Positions 36,525-45,325 of a DNA stretch of 64,000 bases are shown here, piece after piece. The notes under the pieces are model-generated. The model was given only the letters and a program-made list of their open reading frames with translations. It was not told the origin of the DNA and ran no database searches. Source of the DNA: JBBSJZ01 sp041751935. GTDB lineage: Bacteria; Planctomycetota; Planctomycetia; Pirellulales; Pirellulaceae. Position numbers and translations under genes: made by a program. Numbering within the stretch: position 1 is the stretch's first letter; the number at the start of each line of letters is the position of its first letter. The stretch spans positions 62,001-126,000 of the forward strand of contig JBGSIA010000212.1 of NCBI GenBank assembly GCA_041751935.1, written 5' to 3'.

Positions 36525-36574
36525 GGACCTGACCCATTCGATTTCTCCCGGTCTCGCCGGAGAGAGTCAGATCC
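36525..36574 (-). terminator. Imperfect hairpin after the prenyltransferase gene
   Basis: GGACCTGAC (36525-36533) pairs with GTCAGATCC (36566-36574) with one G-U pair, enclosing a smaller inverted repeat (TCTCCCGG...CCGGAGAGA). It lies 15 bases after the stop of the minus-strand prenyltransferase gene and is followed in that direction by TTT; on the plus strand it is followed by CTTTT. A bidirectional terminator is likely. The rest of 36208-36588 holds nothing I can name. Confidence 0.45.
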
Positions 36575-36588
36575 CTTTTCAACAGGCT

Positions 36589-37548
36589 CTAGGTCACTCT
36601 CAAACGCATCGACAACAGAATCGCAGGAAAGACCAACGAGAAAACGATTAGTCCCCAAATGATTCCAGCACCCAGTAGCGCGAACGCGGCAGCTAACGGT
36701 ATCATGCTCAATATGCCAGCGCGAATCGTCGATTGAATGTTGGTCGGCGAGGGATCCGATTGCAACCGCATGCCGCGCAGGATAACCGGGATACCTACCA
36801 GTCCGATTAAGATTGGGAACGCGCGATCAGGCGACAAATGCCACTGGGGAACTCCGTCGTATAATCGTGGTGACACGGCGAGGACTGCAACCCCGACGCC
36901 CGTAACGATCAGACCCGTGAGCAAGTTCGGTGATCGTCCACCGATTGCTTCCCGTCGAGCCATAGTGGTGATTCCCATGATGTACGTTCCGAACCCAAGT
37001 GCAATCGCCACAAGATACTTCGGAAACAACGCATCATCATGAATCACTACTGGCGAGGCGCCCAGCAGGAAGCTAAGCACACGGCAACTACCCATCGTCG
37101 CCGGTGCCAGAGGTGTTGACTTGAGTGGTCCATCGTAAAGCACGATCATCAACGCAAGTAGACCGGCAACAAGTCCAGGCATCCAGGTCGTCGCCAAATG
37201 TGCGGAAGGAATCTGACCGCTTATTATCGCTAAAGCAATGCCAAACGCCAAAAAAAACCAACCGGCGCGACTGGCCGTTGTGAGTGAGATATTACCGCTA
37301 GCCAGAGGTCGACTGGGACGCTCGATCTTGTCTTTCTCAATATCGAAAACATCATTGAGAATCATGCCGGCCCAGTACAGAAAAACTCCTGCCGCAATGA
37401 CCAGCACAAATCGACCGACCGGTTGAGTGCCGTGAGCAACCAACAAAAATGCTGCAGCAACGTCGGCAATGACGGTGAACACGTTCGGGAGTCGAACGAG
37501 TTGCGCCCAGTGTCGAAGTGTGGATGTGGATTGAGTTTCGATCGACAC
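36589..37548 (-). CDS. UbiA-family membrane prenyltransferase
   Basis: The 319-residue polytopic membrane protein has the first aspartate-rich motif NDVFDIEKD followed by KIERPSRPLASG, as in UbiA prenyltransferases; about eight to nine hydrophobic segments are visible. Such enzymes join a prenyl diphosphate to an aromatic or other acceptor. The pattern is closest in style to the EboC subgroup, which acts in export of unknown metabolites, but the remaining ebo genes are not adjacent. The second aspartate motif is weak (LYDGPLKSTPLAP). Substrate unknown. Confidence 0.8.
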   Translation of the reverse strand: MSIETQSTSTLRHWAQLVRLPNVFTVIADVAAAFLLVAHGTQPVGRFVLVIAAGVFLYWAGMILNDVFDIEKDKIERPSRPLASGNISLTTASRAGWFFLAFGIALAIISGQIPSAHLATTWMPGLVAGLLALMIVLYDGPLKSTPLAPATMGSCRVLSFLLGASPVVIHDDALFPKYLVAIALGFGTYIMGITTMARREAIGGRSPNLLTGLIVTGVGVAVLAVSPRLYDGVPQWHLSPDRAFPILIGLVGIPVILRGMRLQSDPSPTNIQSTIRAGILSMIPLAAAFALLGAGIIWGLIVFSLVFPAILLSMRLRVT

Positions 37549-37565
37549 TGGTGTTTTATTTTACC

Positions 37566-37787
37566 TTACAGACTTAACTGATCGAGTGAATCGGCGTAAA
37601 TGAAATCCAACAACAAGCGATCAATTTGCTCACGGGATTGAATGGACTCTACTTGCAACTGGGTCACTTGATCCAGTTGCCCGAACTTAGCCGTGATCAA
37701 TAGCAGCAGGGATTGAGGTTTTCCTTCGAGTTTTTCAATATCAATCTGATCCTTGCTGGACTGAGTTTCGCGTAAATCAGGTAGTGC
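37566..37787 (-). pseudogene. Remnant resembling the C-terminus of a DUF4351 protein
   Basis: A 73-codon frame without a start, preceded by TGA TAG, reads KLEGKPQSLLLLITAKFGQL and QLQVESIQSREQIDRLLLDF, then ends LDQLSL. The pattern of a leucine-rich start, a KFG motif and a final LLDF segment is that of DUF4351, often found at the end of Rpn-type nuclease/transposase proteins. Nothing of the rest of such a gene is recognisable upstream. It is probably the last trace of a mobile-element gene. Confidence 0.4.
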
Positions 37788-37797
37788 CTATCAATTT

Positions 37798-38073
37798 TTA
37801 TTCAATCTCCGTCTTGCCACGGTTACCGTAACATTGCTCCAACGAGCTAGTAAACGGCTGAGACAAGGAGTTAATTGCGCGTTGAGGCAGGTTACTGCCG
37901 ACGACATGAGTATAGCACGTCTCGGCTTCGTTTTCGAGAATTTCGTAGTCTATCCTGACCGGTGCGAAAGCAGCCACGAGTGGTTGTTCTGGTTCACTAT
38001 CCTCTTTTCGCCAACAAATCGTCGAGTCAGTTCGAATAACCATGCGGATTGGTTGAGAATAGGGAATAGACAC
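37798..38073 (-). CDS. Short open frame of unknown status
   Basis: A 91-codon minus-strand frame starting with GTG, 31 bases downstream of the secreted-protein gene. The translation (MSIPYSQPIRMVIRTDSTIC...) resembles nothing I know and no ribosome-binding site is clear. The lack of stop codons and same-strand position leave it possible as a small co-transcribed gene; equally it may be noncoding. The surrounding 37549-38104 stretch holds only this and the DUF4351 remnant. Confidence 0.25.
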   Translation of the reverse strand: MSIPYSQPIRMVIRTDSTICWRKEDSEPEQPLVAAFAPVRIDYEILENEAETCYTHVVGSNLPQRAINSLSQPFTSSLEQCYGNRGKTEIE

Positions 38074-38104
38074 GCTTGTCAGTTCTCATTCTATCGAAAT
38101 CAAC

Positions 38105-39157
38105 CTATCGTCGCATTCGCTTGCGGTCGCTATCGCTAAGCTGGATGCCGTACAGTTTCAAGTAACGGTCCGTCTCGTTAACGAAATTTACATCCTGGCT
38201 TTCATACCGAAATCGAGCGAGCGGTGGTGGATCGATTGGTCGGATGGAATACAGTTCGACGAGCATGATCAAACGGGCGAGTGGCGGCGCAGTACTCGGC
38301 TCATCATCCGAATTAGCTGCCGTTGGCAATCGACCATCGGTCCGATATTCGATGCGAATTGGTAAGCCTTCGCCAAAGTTTGTCCCTTTGGCCGGGGTCG
38401 CAGCGATCGCCAGTTGGACCTGTGATGGGTACAGTGCGGGCCACTCTGAACGCCTCGTCGTTCTTAGGACGTCTTCGCGAACACTCTCGCGAAGTTTTCC
38501 CGTGACAATCCAAACCGCCTGGGCCTCCAATCTGCCTGCCGTGAGCCGCAGGATATAGTCACGACGGATGGTGTCGAGTAATTCAGTCCACGCGCCGACT
38601 CGCAATCGTGGTGACACATCGTTTGTGAATTGGCTCATCGACGCCCATTCACCGAGCCGCCCGACATCGACACGTTTCAAAGAAATGTTGGCAGCGATTT
38701 CAGTTCTTGTCCAAGCGAGTCGACCGTCGCTGATTTGTTGCAAAGTGTGTTTGCCATCACCATCGTGCATCGTGAGCTGCAAATTGAACTGCCCGCTGGA
38801 GTCGCCCGCTTGCTCGTAGGTTCCGACGCCAACCATCTCACGACCACTAGTCCAAACGCGTTGGCGAACTTTGGCATCAAACGCTGGTCCTTGGGCAAGC
38901 GAAGCGATCACTCGCTCGACCAATTCCACCGCCGTTGTACTAGAATGGATTTCACTCACGATCGCGGGCGTCGCCTGCGGCACCTGCTGCACATCTCGCG
39001 TGAAACTCGGTGGATATTGAGCGAGTGAAACTCGTGGACTGACGAATAACCCCAGGCAACACAAAACGAGCCATCCCCAAATTGCCCATTCCCTAATTGC
39101 CCAGTCACCGCTTAACAGCAGCGTTCGACTCTCGCAAGTGTGACGATCAATCTTCAT
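38105..39157 (-). CDS. Secreted protein of unknown function
   Basis: A 350-residue product with an N-terminal hydrophobic signal (GWLVLCCLGLFVSPRVSLAQ) and a probable cut after LAQ. The mature part (VELVERVIASLAQGPAFDAK, VRQRVWTSGREMVGVGTYEQ) resembles planctomycete proteins that share an outer-membrane lipoprotein-carrier-like fold, though I cannot establish this by eye. The C-terminal part repeats short charged segments. It is probably periplasmic. Its start is about 240 bases from the divergent surface-protein operon. Confidence 0.6.
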   Translation of the reverse strand: MKIDRHTCESRTLLLSGDWAIREWAIWGWLVLCCLGLFVSPRVSLAQYPPSFTRDVQQVPQATPAIVSEIHSSTTAVELVERVIASLAQGPAFDAKVRQRVWTSGREMVGVGTYEQAGDSSGQFNLQLTMHDGDGKHTLQQISDGRLAWTRTEIAANISLKRVDVGRLGEWASMSQFTNDVSPRLRVGAWTELLDTIRRDYILRLTAGRLEAQAVWIVTGKLRESVREDVLRTTRRSEWPALYPSQVQLAIAATPAKGTNFGEGLPIRIEYRTDGRLPTAANSDDEPSTAPPLARLIMLVELYSIRPIDPPPLARFRYESQDVNFVNETDRYLKLYGIQLSDSDRKRMRR

Positions 39158-39400
39158 GTGCCGGTTGTGGTGATTTTGCCAAAGATTCTGTGCACGACAT
39201 GCCGATGAGCAAGTAGGAAACCTGTTGTCGAAGGATTAAGTGCGGATCGTAAGTATTCGCCGAGGTCTGCGTCCACAGGAATCGTGTTACTGAAATCACA
39301 ACATTTGGCTGGACATCGACACATGACGTGGAATCGGTCAAGCAGCCATCGGTTGCCACCTACACTCTCGACAAGAGCAACCCAAGGAACGGGGGAAAAG

Positions 39401-40702
39401 ATGAAACGAATCGTCACTGGTTTGTCGCTCCTAGCGGCCACGGCGATCCTCGCCACCGGATGTGTGCCGGTTCGCCACAATCTGCCGCCCGAGCAGCGGC
39501 TGTTAGAACCGGGGCCTGGTGTCGGCGGTCCCGGCCCGGGAGTTTTGGGTCCACCCGCAATGGCACCGGGAATGGGTGCAATGGGTGCCGATGCTTCGAT
39601 GGGCGGCATGATGGACGGAGCCGGCGGTGTTATGCCAGCAGGCTTCGCGAGCTGTGGTCCCGGAGGCTCTTGCGGTGCTTCCGGCGGCTGCCTGGACAAC
39701 CCGTCGGGTATCCCGGCCGGAGGCGGCGTGATGATGGATGCAGGGATGATGAGCGGGCCGCCGCCTACTGTCCAAGTAACTTTCAGCAAACCTGATGGGA
39801 TGTACGTTCGTTATGACGCCAGCGGTGGTGGCATTTTCGACAGCGAACCGCTTGTCGTTCCTGCTCGCCAAAACTTCCCACAAGGCGGACTGTATCGCGT
39901 CAAATTGACGAACATCACCAGCCGCGAAGGCGTCGAGCTGTATCCAACCATCGAGTTGGCGTACGGAAATCCGCGAACCGGTGCGTATCTCGCACACAAT
40001 TCGGTTCCCATTCAATTCACAGAAGAAGACTTCGATCAAGTCCTGACCGGCAACTTTGTCACCAAAGTTATCTACCTTCCAGATCCCGACTTCCAAGGAC
40101 CAGCCTTGGCAGGTATCGACACACTGGTCAGTACACGATTGGATCCAGGGATCGATCCGATTGTCGAAGCTGACCGCCGTGGTTCGATCCTCGCGATCAT
40201 TCGCTTGGGCGATAAAGATATCGAGATGCCAGGTGTAGGTGGTCTGGGTGGTGGTGCTTACGCTCCGCCGATCGCCGGGCTTCCCGCACCGTTTGCTCCA
40301 GCGATGACCGAAGGTTGTGGAGGATGTGGTGGTGGAATGACAGCAGGTGGAAACTGTGCTCCGTTGCCCATGGGGCTGCCGGGTATGGTTGCTGGAATCA
40401 CTGCACCACAGTACGGCATGCCGATGAGCGGCACTCCGATCGGACTTCCTGGACCGCCTCACATCCCCTTGGGACACCCGGCATCACTTCAGAAGCACAC
40501 GATCAAGAATCATACGCCGATGCATATTCCGCGTCCGGTCGAGAATGTCAAAGTGGGTGTAAGACTTCAACCGGGATACAGCTATCCGAATCCGGTCAGC
40601 CGCATTCACATCACCGAACAGAACATCAACCCTGGTGTTCCTAACGGACGACCGCTGTATCAACATCCCAGCCAGCAAGTCGACCCGAACTGCCAACCGT
40701 AG
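39401..40702 (+). CDS. Gly/Met- and Cys-rich surface lipoprotein
   Basis: The 433-residue product has a lipoprotein signal (MKRIVTGLSLLAATAILATG, then Cys21). A low-complexity Gly/Pro/Met region with a cysteine cluster follows (CGPGGSCGASGGC), then a beta-rich core (VTFSKPDGMYVRYD, ELYPTIELAYGNPRTGAY, DPIVEADRRGSILAIIRLG), a second cluster (CGGCGGGMTAGGNC) and a Pro/His-rich tail. The start is ATG 39401, preceded by GGGGGA. The core is homologous to the next gene's product (ELFPTVELLDRTYPPPG, DPIEVADRFGRPVAIVRIG). I know no function; a role in the cell envelope is likely. First gene of a three-gene operon. Confidence 0.7.
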   Translation: MKRIVTGLSLLAATAILATGCVPVRHNLPPEQRLLEPGPGVGGPGPGVLGPPAMAPGMGAMGADASMGGMMDGAGGVMPAGFASCGPGGSCGASGGCLDNPSGIPAGGGVMMDAGMMSGPPPTVQVTFSKPDGMYVRYDASGGGIFDSEPLVVPARQNFPQGGLYRVKLTNITSREGVELYPTIELAYGNPRTGAYLAHNSVPIQFTEEDFDQVLTGNFVTKVIYLPDPDFQGPALAGIDTLVSTRLDPGIDPIVEADRRGSILAIIRLGDKDIEMPGVGGLGGGAYAPPIAGLPAPFAPAMTEGCGGCGGGMTAGGNCAPLPMGLPGMVAGITAPQYGMPMSGTPIGLPGPPHIPLGHPASLQKHTIKNHTPMHIPRPVENVKVGVRLQPGYSYPNPVSRIHITEQNINPGVPNGRPLYQHPSQQVDPNCQP

Positions 40703-40799
40703 TCGGCCGATAAGCAACGATGAATAACGCGGTGCGAGTTGTAAACTCTCACCGCGTTTGTTTCGCAAACTAAACGAGTTTGCCATTTGGAGGCAGTGA

Positions 40800-40843
40800 A
40801 TCATGTTAAAGATCCTCCGTGCAGCTCGGATCTTTAACATGAT
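40800..40843. promoter_or_regulatory. 16-bp perfect hairpin in front of the second surface-protein gene
   Basis: 40800-40815 (ATCATGTTAAAGATCC) is the exact reverse complement of 40828-40843, with a 12-base loop. It begins about 100 bases after the first gene's stop and ends 43 bases before the ATG of the second. No T-run follows on either strand, so it is not a typical terminator; it could end, process or regulate the transcript between the two genes. Confidence 0.65.
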
Positions 40844-40886
40844 CCACTACCAAGCGTATGAATTCATTCCAGTCAGGTCGCGTTCG

Positions 40887-41633
40887 ATGAAACAACTGCT
40901 TCGCATCACCGCAACCAACTTGCTTACACTGGCGATCAGCATTTGCTCGTCGTTAACATTCGCGGACAGTCCCGATGCCTATCTGAGCAATCAGCCCCAT
41001 CACAAACTGTTCAGCGGCGATGTACCGCCGGGAGTTCTGGGAACCGCGCGGGCGATGGGTCGCGGCCCGGTCGCAGGCTACTTCCAACCGATCGCGTTCT
41101 CTGGTCCCCAAGGTACAAAGTTCTCGCTGCCACAAGGCGGTGTTTTTCAGACTCCATCGCCAAACTTTATGGCCGGGATATTGATTGGCAGCGTATATCG
41201 TTTCCAGATCACTGGAATCCCTGGCTTTGAAGGCGCGGAGCTGTTTCCCACGGTTGAACTGCTCGATCGAACCTACCCACCTCCGGGACTCGCAACTCGA
41301 TTTCCCATCCCGATCAATCTGGATCAAGAAGATCTGGAAACAGCTCTTGACGGCCAGATGGTTACTCGGGTGATCTATCTTGAAGATCCCGAAACCGCCG
41401 TTCCGCTCGCAGAAAAACCCACTACATCACGAGCGATTGATGTTTCCTATTACCAAGATCCAATCGAAGTTGCCGACCGCTTTGGTCGTCCCGTCGCCAT
41501 CGTCCGAATTGGCAGTGTGTTGCCGCCGACCACTGAAGAGTTGACGCCTCAATTCTATTTTGGCTATCCCGCTTGGGCACCGATCTATCAACCTGAACCC
41601 GAATACGCCCCTCACCAAGTTCAACAGCCATGA
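40887..41633 (+). CDS. Exported paralogue of the Gly/Met-rich surface protein
   Basis: A 248-residue product with a signal peptide (LLTLAISICSSLTFADS). The core FRITGIPGFEGAELFPTVEL-type segment and DPIEVADRFGRPVAIVRIG align with the upstream protein, so the two arose by duplication. The end is rich in Tyr, Pro and Glu (QFYFGYPAWAPIYQPEPEY). ATG 40887 is chosen because the signal peptide starts there; the frame is open from 40803, but that region forms the hairpin. The stop overlaps the start of the next gene (ATGA at 41630-41633), so the two are translationally coupled. Confidence 0.7.
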   Translation: MKQLLRITATNLLTLAISICSSLTFADSPDAYLSNQPHHKLFSGDVPPGVLGTARAMGRGPVAGYFQPIAFSGPQGTKFSLPQGGVFQTPSPNFMAGILIGSVYRFQITGIPGFEGAELFPTVELLDRTYPPPGLATRFPIPINLDQEDLETALDGQMVTRVIYLEDPETAVPLAEKPTTSRAIDVSYYQDPIEVADRFGRPVAIVRIGSVLPPTTEELTPQFYFGYPAWAPIYQPEPEYAPHQVQQP

Positions 41634-42886
41634 GACTCTCCAAGCTCAATCTTCTTGGGTTATTGTTGCTCGCTGCCTCTGGCTGTGCTTCTATCGACTC
41701 ACCGCTTGGGGGCGTCGCGTCATCGTTTTCGTCTGCGCCGACGCCAATCCCTCAGGAAATGATGATGCCCGTACCAACGTCGCAAGTCGCTGCGCAGTAC
41801 GGCCAAGATCAATACAACGCTATCGCACAAGTCAATTGCATCGAGGGAGCAACCAGCGGTGCGTGTGGTTGCAGTGGCTGTTCTTCTCGAGGTTGTCAAA
41901 CTCAAGGCAATTGGGCCTGTCCCCCGGCATCGTTGCAGAGCTACGCCGATATGCCGCAAGGCTACAACCAGTACGGCATTGATCCACAAGAATTTTTGTG
42001 TGACGGCGGAGATGCTCCACCCCGTGCGATCGTTCGCAAGGACGACACACTCGCAGGCTTGGAGCCCGAAGACACCATCGTTCACTACACAACCGAAGCA
42101 GGCGACATTGAAATCCAGGCGAGTAACCGTGTCTGCGTTTACGCTCCGCGTTTTGCCTCCGTTCGTAAAGTTACTGGCGCTGTCGCTGGCGAGAGAGCGA
42201 TCGGCGCGGTTGGCATCAATAAACCTGTTGCTACTGGTGGTTTTGATTGGAACCAACCGGGTCTCGTTGTCGCCGATGCACGTGAGCTGGGGCACGCCGA
42301 TGTCGCTCGCCGCATCGACGCGATGCGTGAGCGAAACCGTGGTGTGCGAATCGAGAACGTCATGCAGTTGGAACAAGCCAGCGACGTACTCGCAGCCGTC
42401 GCTGGTTTGAGCATTTTGGAAATCGACTTGCTGCGTGACAATGAACTGGCGCTGCTACGTCAAGCCGCCTTGGCCGCTGTTACGTGGTCGATCGACGAAT
42501 CCGTGGAAGTTGAGATTCAAGACGTCTTGCCACCAACATTGACGCGAGATCAAAGCGTCGAGGGCTTCACGGTGTACGACTTCCCCGATGCAGGACGATT
42601 GCGGATTTGCAAGCTCGCTGATCGTAGCGATGCACTTCCCGGCGAAGTCGTCACCTTCATGCTTCGCGTGGACAACGTCGGAGATTCTGCCGTCACCGAT
42701 GTTCTCGTCAGCGATAACTTGACGACACGTTTGGAGTATGTCGATGGAAGTCAAACGGCCAGCGGAGGCGCTGTCTTCTCCACCGACAAGAACGACAGCG
42801 ATTCATCGCGTCTTACTTGGAAGCTAACCGACAATCTCCGCGTCGGTGAAAGCGTTACCATCCGCTTCCGTTGCAAAGTGCGGTAA
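41630..42886 (+). CDS. Cys-rich lipoprotein with a DUF11-type domain
   Basis: A 418-residue lipoprotein (signal ending LLLLAASGC) with a cysteine cluster near residues 75-110 (CGCSGCSSRGC, NWAC). A middle region follows (VCVYAPRFASVRKVTGAV), then a C-terminal DUF11/CARDB-like fold (LPGEVVTFMLRVDNVGDSAV, LVSDNLTTRLEYVDGS) as found in large surface proteins. The start codon overlaps the preceding stop. With the two upstream products it probably forms one envelope assembly. The cysteines suggest disulfide cross-links outside the cytoplasm; planctomycete cell walls are reported to be protein-rich and cystine-rich. Confidence 0.75.
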   Translation: MRLSKLNLLGLLLLAASGCASIDSPLGGVASSFSSAPTPIPQEMMMPVPTSQVAAQYGQDQYNAIAQVNCIEGATSGACGCSGCSSRGCQTQGNWACPPASLQSYADMPQGYNQYGIDPQEFLCDGGDAPPRAIVRKDDTLAGLEPEDTIVHYTTEAGDIEIQASNRVCVYAPRFASVRKVTGAVAGERAIGAVGINKPVATGGFDWNQPGLVVADARELGHADVARRIDAMRERNRGVRIENVMQLEQASDVLAAVAGLSILEIDLLRDNELALLRQAALAAVTWSIDESVEVEIQDVLPPTLTRDQSVEGFTVYDFPDAGRLRICKLADRSDALPGEVVTFMLRVDNVGDSAVTDVLVSDNLTTRLEYVDGSQTASGGAVFSTDKNDSDSSRLTWKLTDNLRVGESVTIRFRCKVR

Positions 42887-44279
42887 ATGCCGTGATCCGC
42901 ATCAACAACCTCGACTCTCGTCTGGTACATCGTCTGCTTTGATCAATACCTGCGACCCCACGCAAATGGTCAATTCAAAAAAGCCACAGTATTGAGATGG
43001 AACATAAAACCCTTGGATGCGAGTGGGATACGACGGTGTTTACAAATGGTCGTCATTGAGCTGTTTTCGCTGAGAGGAAATCGATCGCAAAGAGGCAGAA
43101 TTACACCGTGAGCAGGCCGAGGAGAATCAGATGCTGGCGCGAGCAGCAGCTGATGAATCATTCACTTTGGTTAGCGAAAGCAAACCTCTCGAAGTTCCAG
43201 GGTTTTAGTTGCTGCGGAAGTACATGCTGGAAGCAGCGCTCTGATTCTACCAGGGCTTTGCACCGAAGCATTCCGGTGTCCCTCGCAGCATAGCAAATGT
43301 GGCAAGCCACTGGCGAATGGCACAAGTTTATCACGCGATCGAAATAAAAAAGTTGCCGGACACGAAGGGCATTGCCCGCGGCGAATTACGGGATTCGTGG
43401 TATATTGGGACGTGCGGCACGACCGACGCACCGAGGTACGGTCATCAGCTTGAGAATCGTCGGACGACGTATGCTCTCGCGTGGCTCGGAGCGATCTAGT
43501 CGGTGGTCGATGATTGCACAGGTACACTGCTTGTTCGCCGACTGATCCATCGAGTCGCTGACACCGACGTACGCGTACAACAACCAGTTGGTCGAGAGAA
43601 CATAATATGGCTGGGTTGTCAAATGTGAGGCTTTGCCACTCAGCTTCGTTCGCACTTCGCATCGCAATCTTGCGAATGGTGGGAACTTTGATCTGTGCTT
43701 TAGCGAGGCAGTATTCCTGCATCCTGTGCGATCACGCGTCTCGTTGTTTGAGCATACAACGAGACGACACGACCGGCAGCGGCCTTGCGGGTTCACGCCG
43801 TATTGCTAAAGAGCAACTAAGAAGCCATCGGCCAAATAGTGATGGCCAGAGTGAAGACATTGTCGTCCGCAATCCCGAAAACGATTTTGTCGCCTGCGAA
43901 GGTGTTGGCAATCAATTGACTATCAAGCACCTCGCATCGTGGTAGCTCGTAAGCCTGCATTATCGACCGCTTGAAGAGACCGAAGCAACGTAGCGGTTGA
44001 TATGATAGAATGGGCAAGAACCTTCCTTGGTCAAACATCAATTCATCAAACCCAGAGAAGGTTCACGCCACTTCCGCAGCATAGCGACCAGCGATTCACT
44101 TCACCAGGACAATCGTCGAGGAAGCGGCAAAAAACAGAGCAGACTCATGTTGCAACGGCCTGCGATTTTCAAAGCTGCGGTGACAGAATGCCGCAATCGC
44201 AAAAAGCACCAAAAATGCCGTGGGCAACGTCATACGAGTCAGACCCCTTTTTGGATACTTAGCTAGGCTCCAGACCAAA
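42887..44279. other. 1.4-kb region without an intact gene
   Basis: It contains a broken kinase tail (43074-43499) and a perfect 11-bp inverted repeat at 43737-43766 (CGTCTCGTTGT, eight-base loop, ACAACGAGACG). The longer open frames on both strands have no family resemblance and no ribosome-binding site. The sequence looks like old, eroding DNA between the surface-protein operon and the TIM-barrel gene. Confidence 0.55.
43074..43499 (+). pseudogene. Remnant of the TPR-type tail of a Ser/Thr kinase
   Basis: One frame reads EEIDRKEAELHREQAEENQM and ARAAADESFTLVSESKPLEV, PGF, stop, LLRKYMLEAAL, stop, FYQGFAPKHSGVPRSIANVA, SHWRMAQVYHAIE and then loses similarity. This is the linker and first helical repeats that follow the kinase domain in many planctomycete kinases (LRKELLEAALRFYQGF-like). 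Two in-frame stops (TAG near 43206, TGA near 43242) and the absence of the kinase domain show it is dead. Confidence 0.6.
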
Positions 44280-45113
44280 ATGATTATCGGATACCACACC
44301 GCTGGCCTGTTGCTGCACGATGAGCGAACAGCAATCGAAGAGCTATCGCGGATCGGGTATCGGTGTGTCGCCATTCGTCCCCGCCGTGGTACGTTTGATC
44401 CACTCGCGGCTGACTTTTCAACACAAATCGTCAAAGTAGTGGCGGCAGTGAAGAGCACCGGTGTCAGCGTTGTACTGGACGCGAACAGCCCCTTCTTGCA
44501 TGACATCGATCGTGCGGACATGCCGTCGCTAGCCAGTCGCGATGCTGGGCAGCGATCCCAGGCAGTAAGGTGGCTGAGGCGGTTGATTGATGTGGCTGGC
44601 GAAATCGGTGAGTGTGAGATCGTGTTTTCGGTCACACCTTGTCCGGTGGTTCCCGTGAGTGAAACTGCGGAGTCACTGGATCGATTGGCTGAACAATTAG
44701 TCCCCGTGTTGGAATATGCCCAAAAGCACGATATTACAATGTCCCTGCGACCGGCTAACGGAACGCTTATCGCGAACTTGGCACAGTATGAAAGATTCAT
44801 GCAGTGGTTACATGCTGATCATCCGTTGAAGCTTGCGGCGGACGTCGGAGAGATGTTGTCCAGCGGTGAGTTGCCACTCGCCGATCGCTTATCACGCGGT
44901 GCCGACATGCTGCGTTGTGTGCTTTTGTGTGACTTGCATCACGGCGCGGCCGGTGATTGTCGCATCGGACACGGAGACGTCAATCTGTCCCGCATCATGA
45001 CCTCGCTCGCCGAGCAATCGTTTTCCGGAAAGGCGATTGTTCGAGTTCAAGGCCATGAAAAACACGGTTTTTTTGTCGCCAAAGAAGCGTTCAAAATTCT
45101 CTGGCGACCCTAA
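44280..45113 (+). CDS. TIM-barrel protein of the sugar phosphate isomerase/epimerase superfamily
   Basis: A 277-residue protein starting MIIGYHTAGLLLHDERTAIE. The strand-helix repeats and LAADVGEMLSSGE and VLLCDLHHG segments fit the xylose-isomerase-like TIM barrel. Metal ligands are partly recognisable (Asp in LAADVGE, His-His in LHHG, and a late RVQGHE). The frame is open from 44220, but the superfamily sequence begins at ATG 44280. The substrate cannot be predicted. EboE-like enzymes have this fold, and a UbiA-type gene lies 7 kb away, but I do not claim a link. Convergent with the TolC-like gene. Confidence 0.7.
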   Translation: MIIGYHTAGLLLHDERTAIEELSRIGYRCVAIRPRRGTFDPLAADFSTQIVKVVAAVKSTGVSVVLDANSPFLHDIDRADMPSLASRDAGQRSQAVRWLRRLIDVAGEIGECEIVFSVTPCPVVPVSETAESLDRLAEQLVPVLEYAQKHDITMSLRPANGTLIANLAQYERFMQWLHADHPLKLAADVGEMLSSGELPLADRLSRGADMLRCVLLCDLHHGAAGDCRIGHGDVNLSRIMTSLAEQSFSGKAIVRVQGHEKHGFFVAKEAFKILWRP

Positions 45114-45325
45114 TTTTCTGGCGATGTTAGTTCCGGCGACCTCAGCACTGCGTCGCAAATGCGATCAGTCTTCGCTGCCAAACGACGAAAAGCTCGGGAA
45201 GCCGGCAACTAATGAAAGTCGCACAGGCACCCGAGCTGATCGTGGGCGATGAGTTGTTCTCCCGGCGCGTACACAGGCAACTCGATCGCAAGCCTCCGCC
45301 CCTCTTGCGGAACTTGTGGTGATCC

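Noticed and set aside
39503..40477. 324-codon minus-strand frame opposite the Gly/Met-rich lipoprotein
   Set aside because: Long antisense frames are expected opposite Gly/Pro/Cys-rich coding DNA; the plus strand has a signal peptide, ribosome-binding site and a paralogue.
43171..43722. 183-codon minus-strand frame in the gene-poor region
   Set aside because: It is antisense to the kinase-tail remnant, and its composition (Arg/Ser/Pro-rich) is not protein-like.
43737..43766. 11-bp perfect inverted repeat as end of a mobile element
   Set aside because: There is a single copy, no transposase and no flanking duplication; it is noted only as a hairpin in a gene-poor region.
36589..45113. ebo-type metabolite export cluster from the UbiA-type and TIM-barrel genes
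   Set aside because: The two are 7 kb apart with unrelated genes between and no other ebo gene, so the link is not supported.
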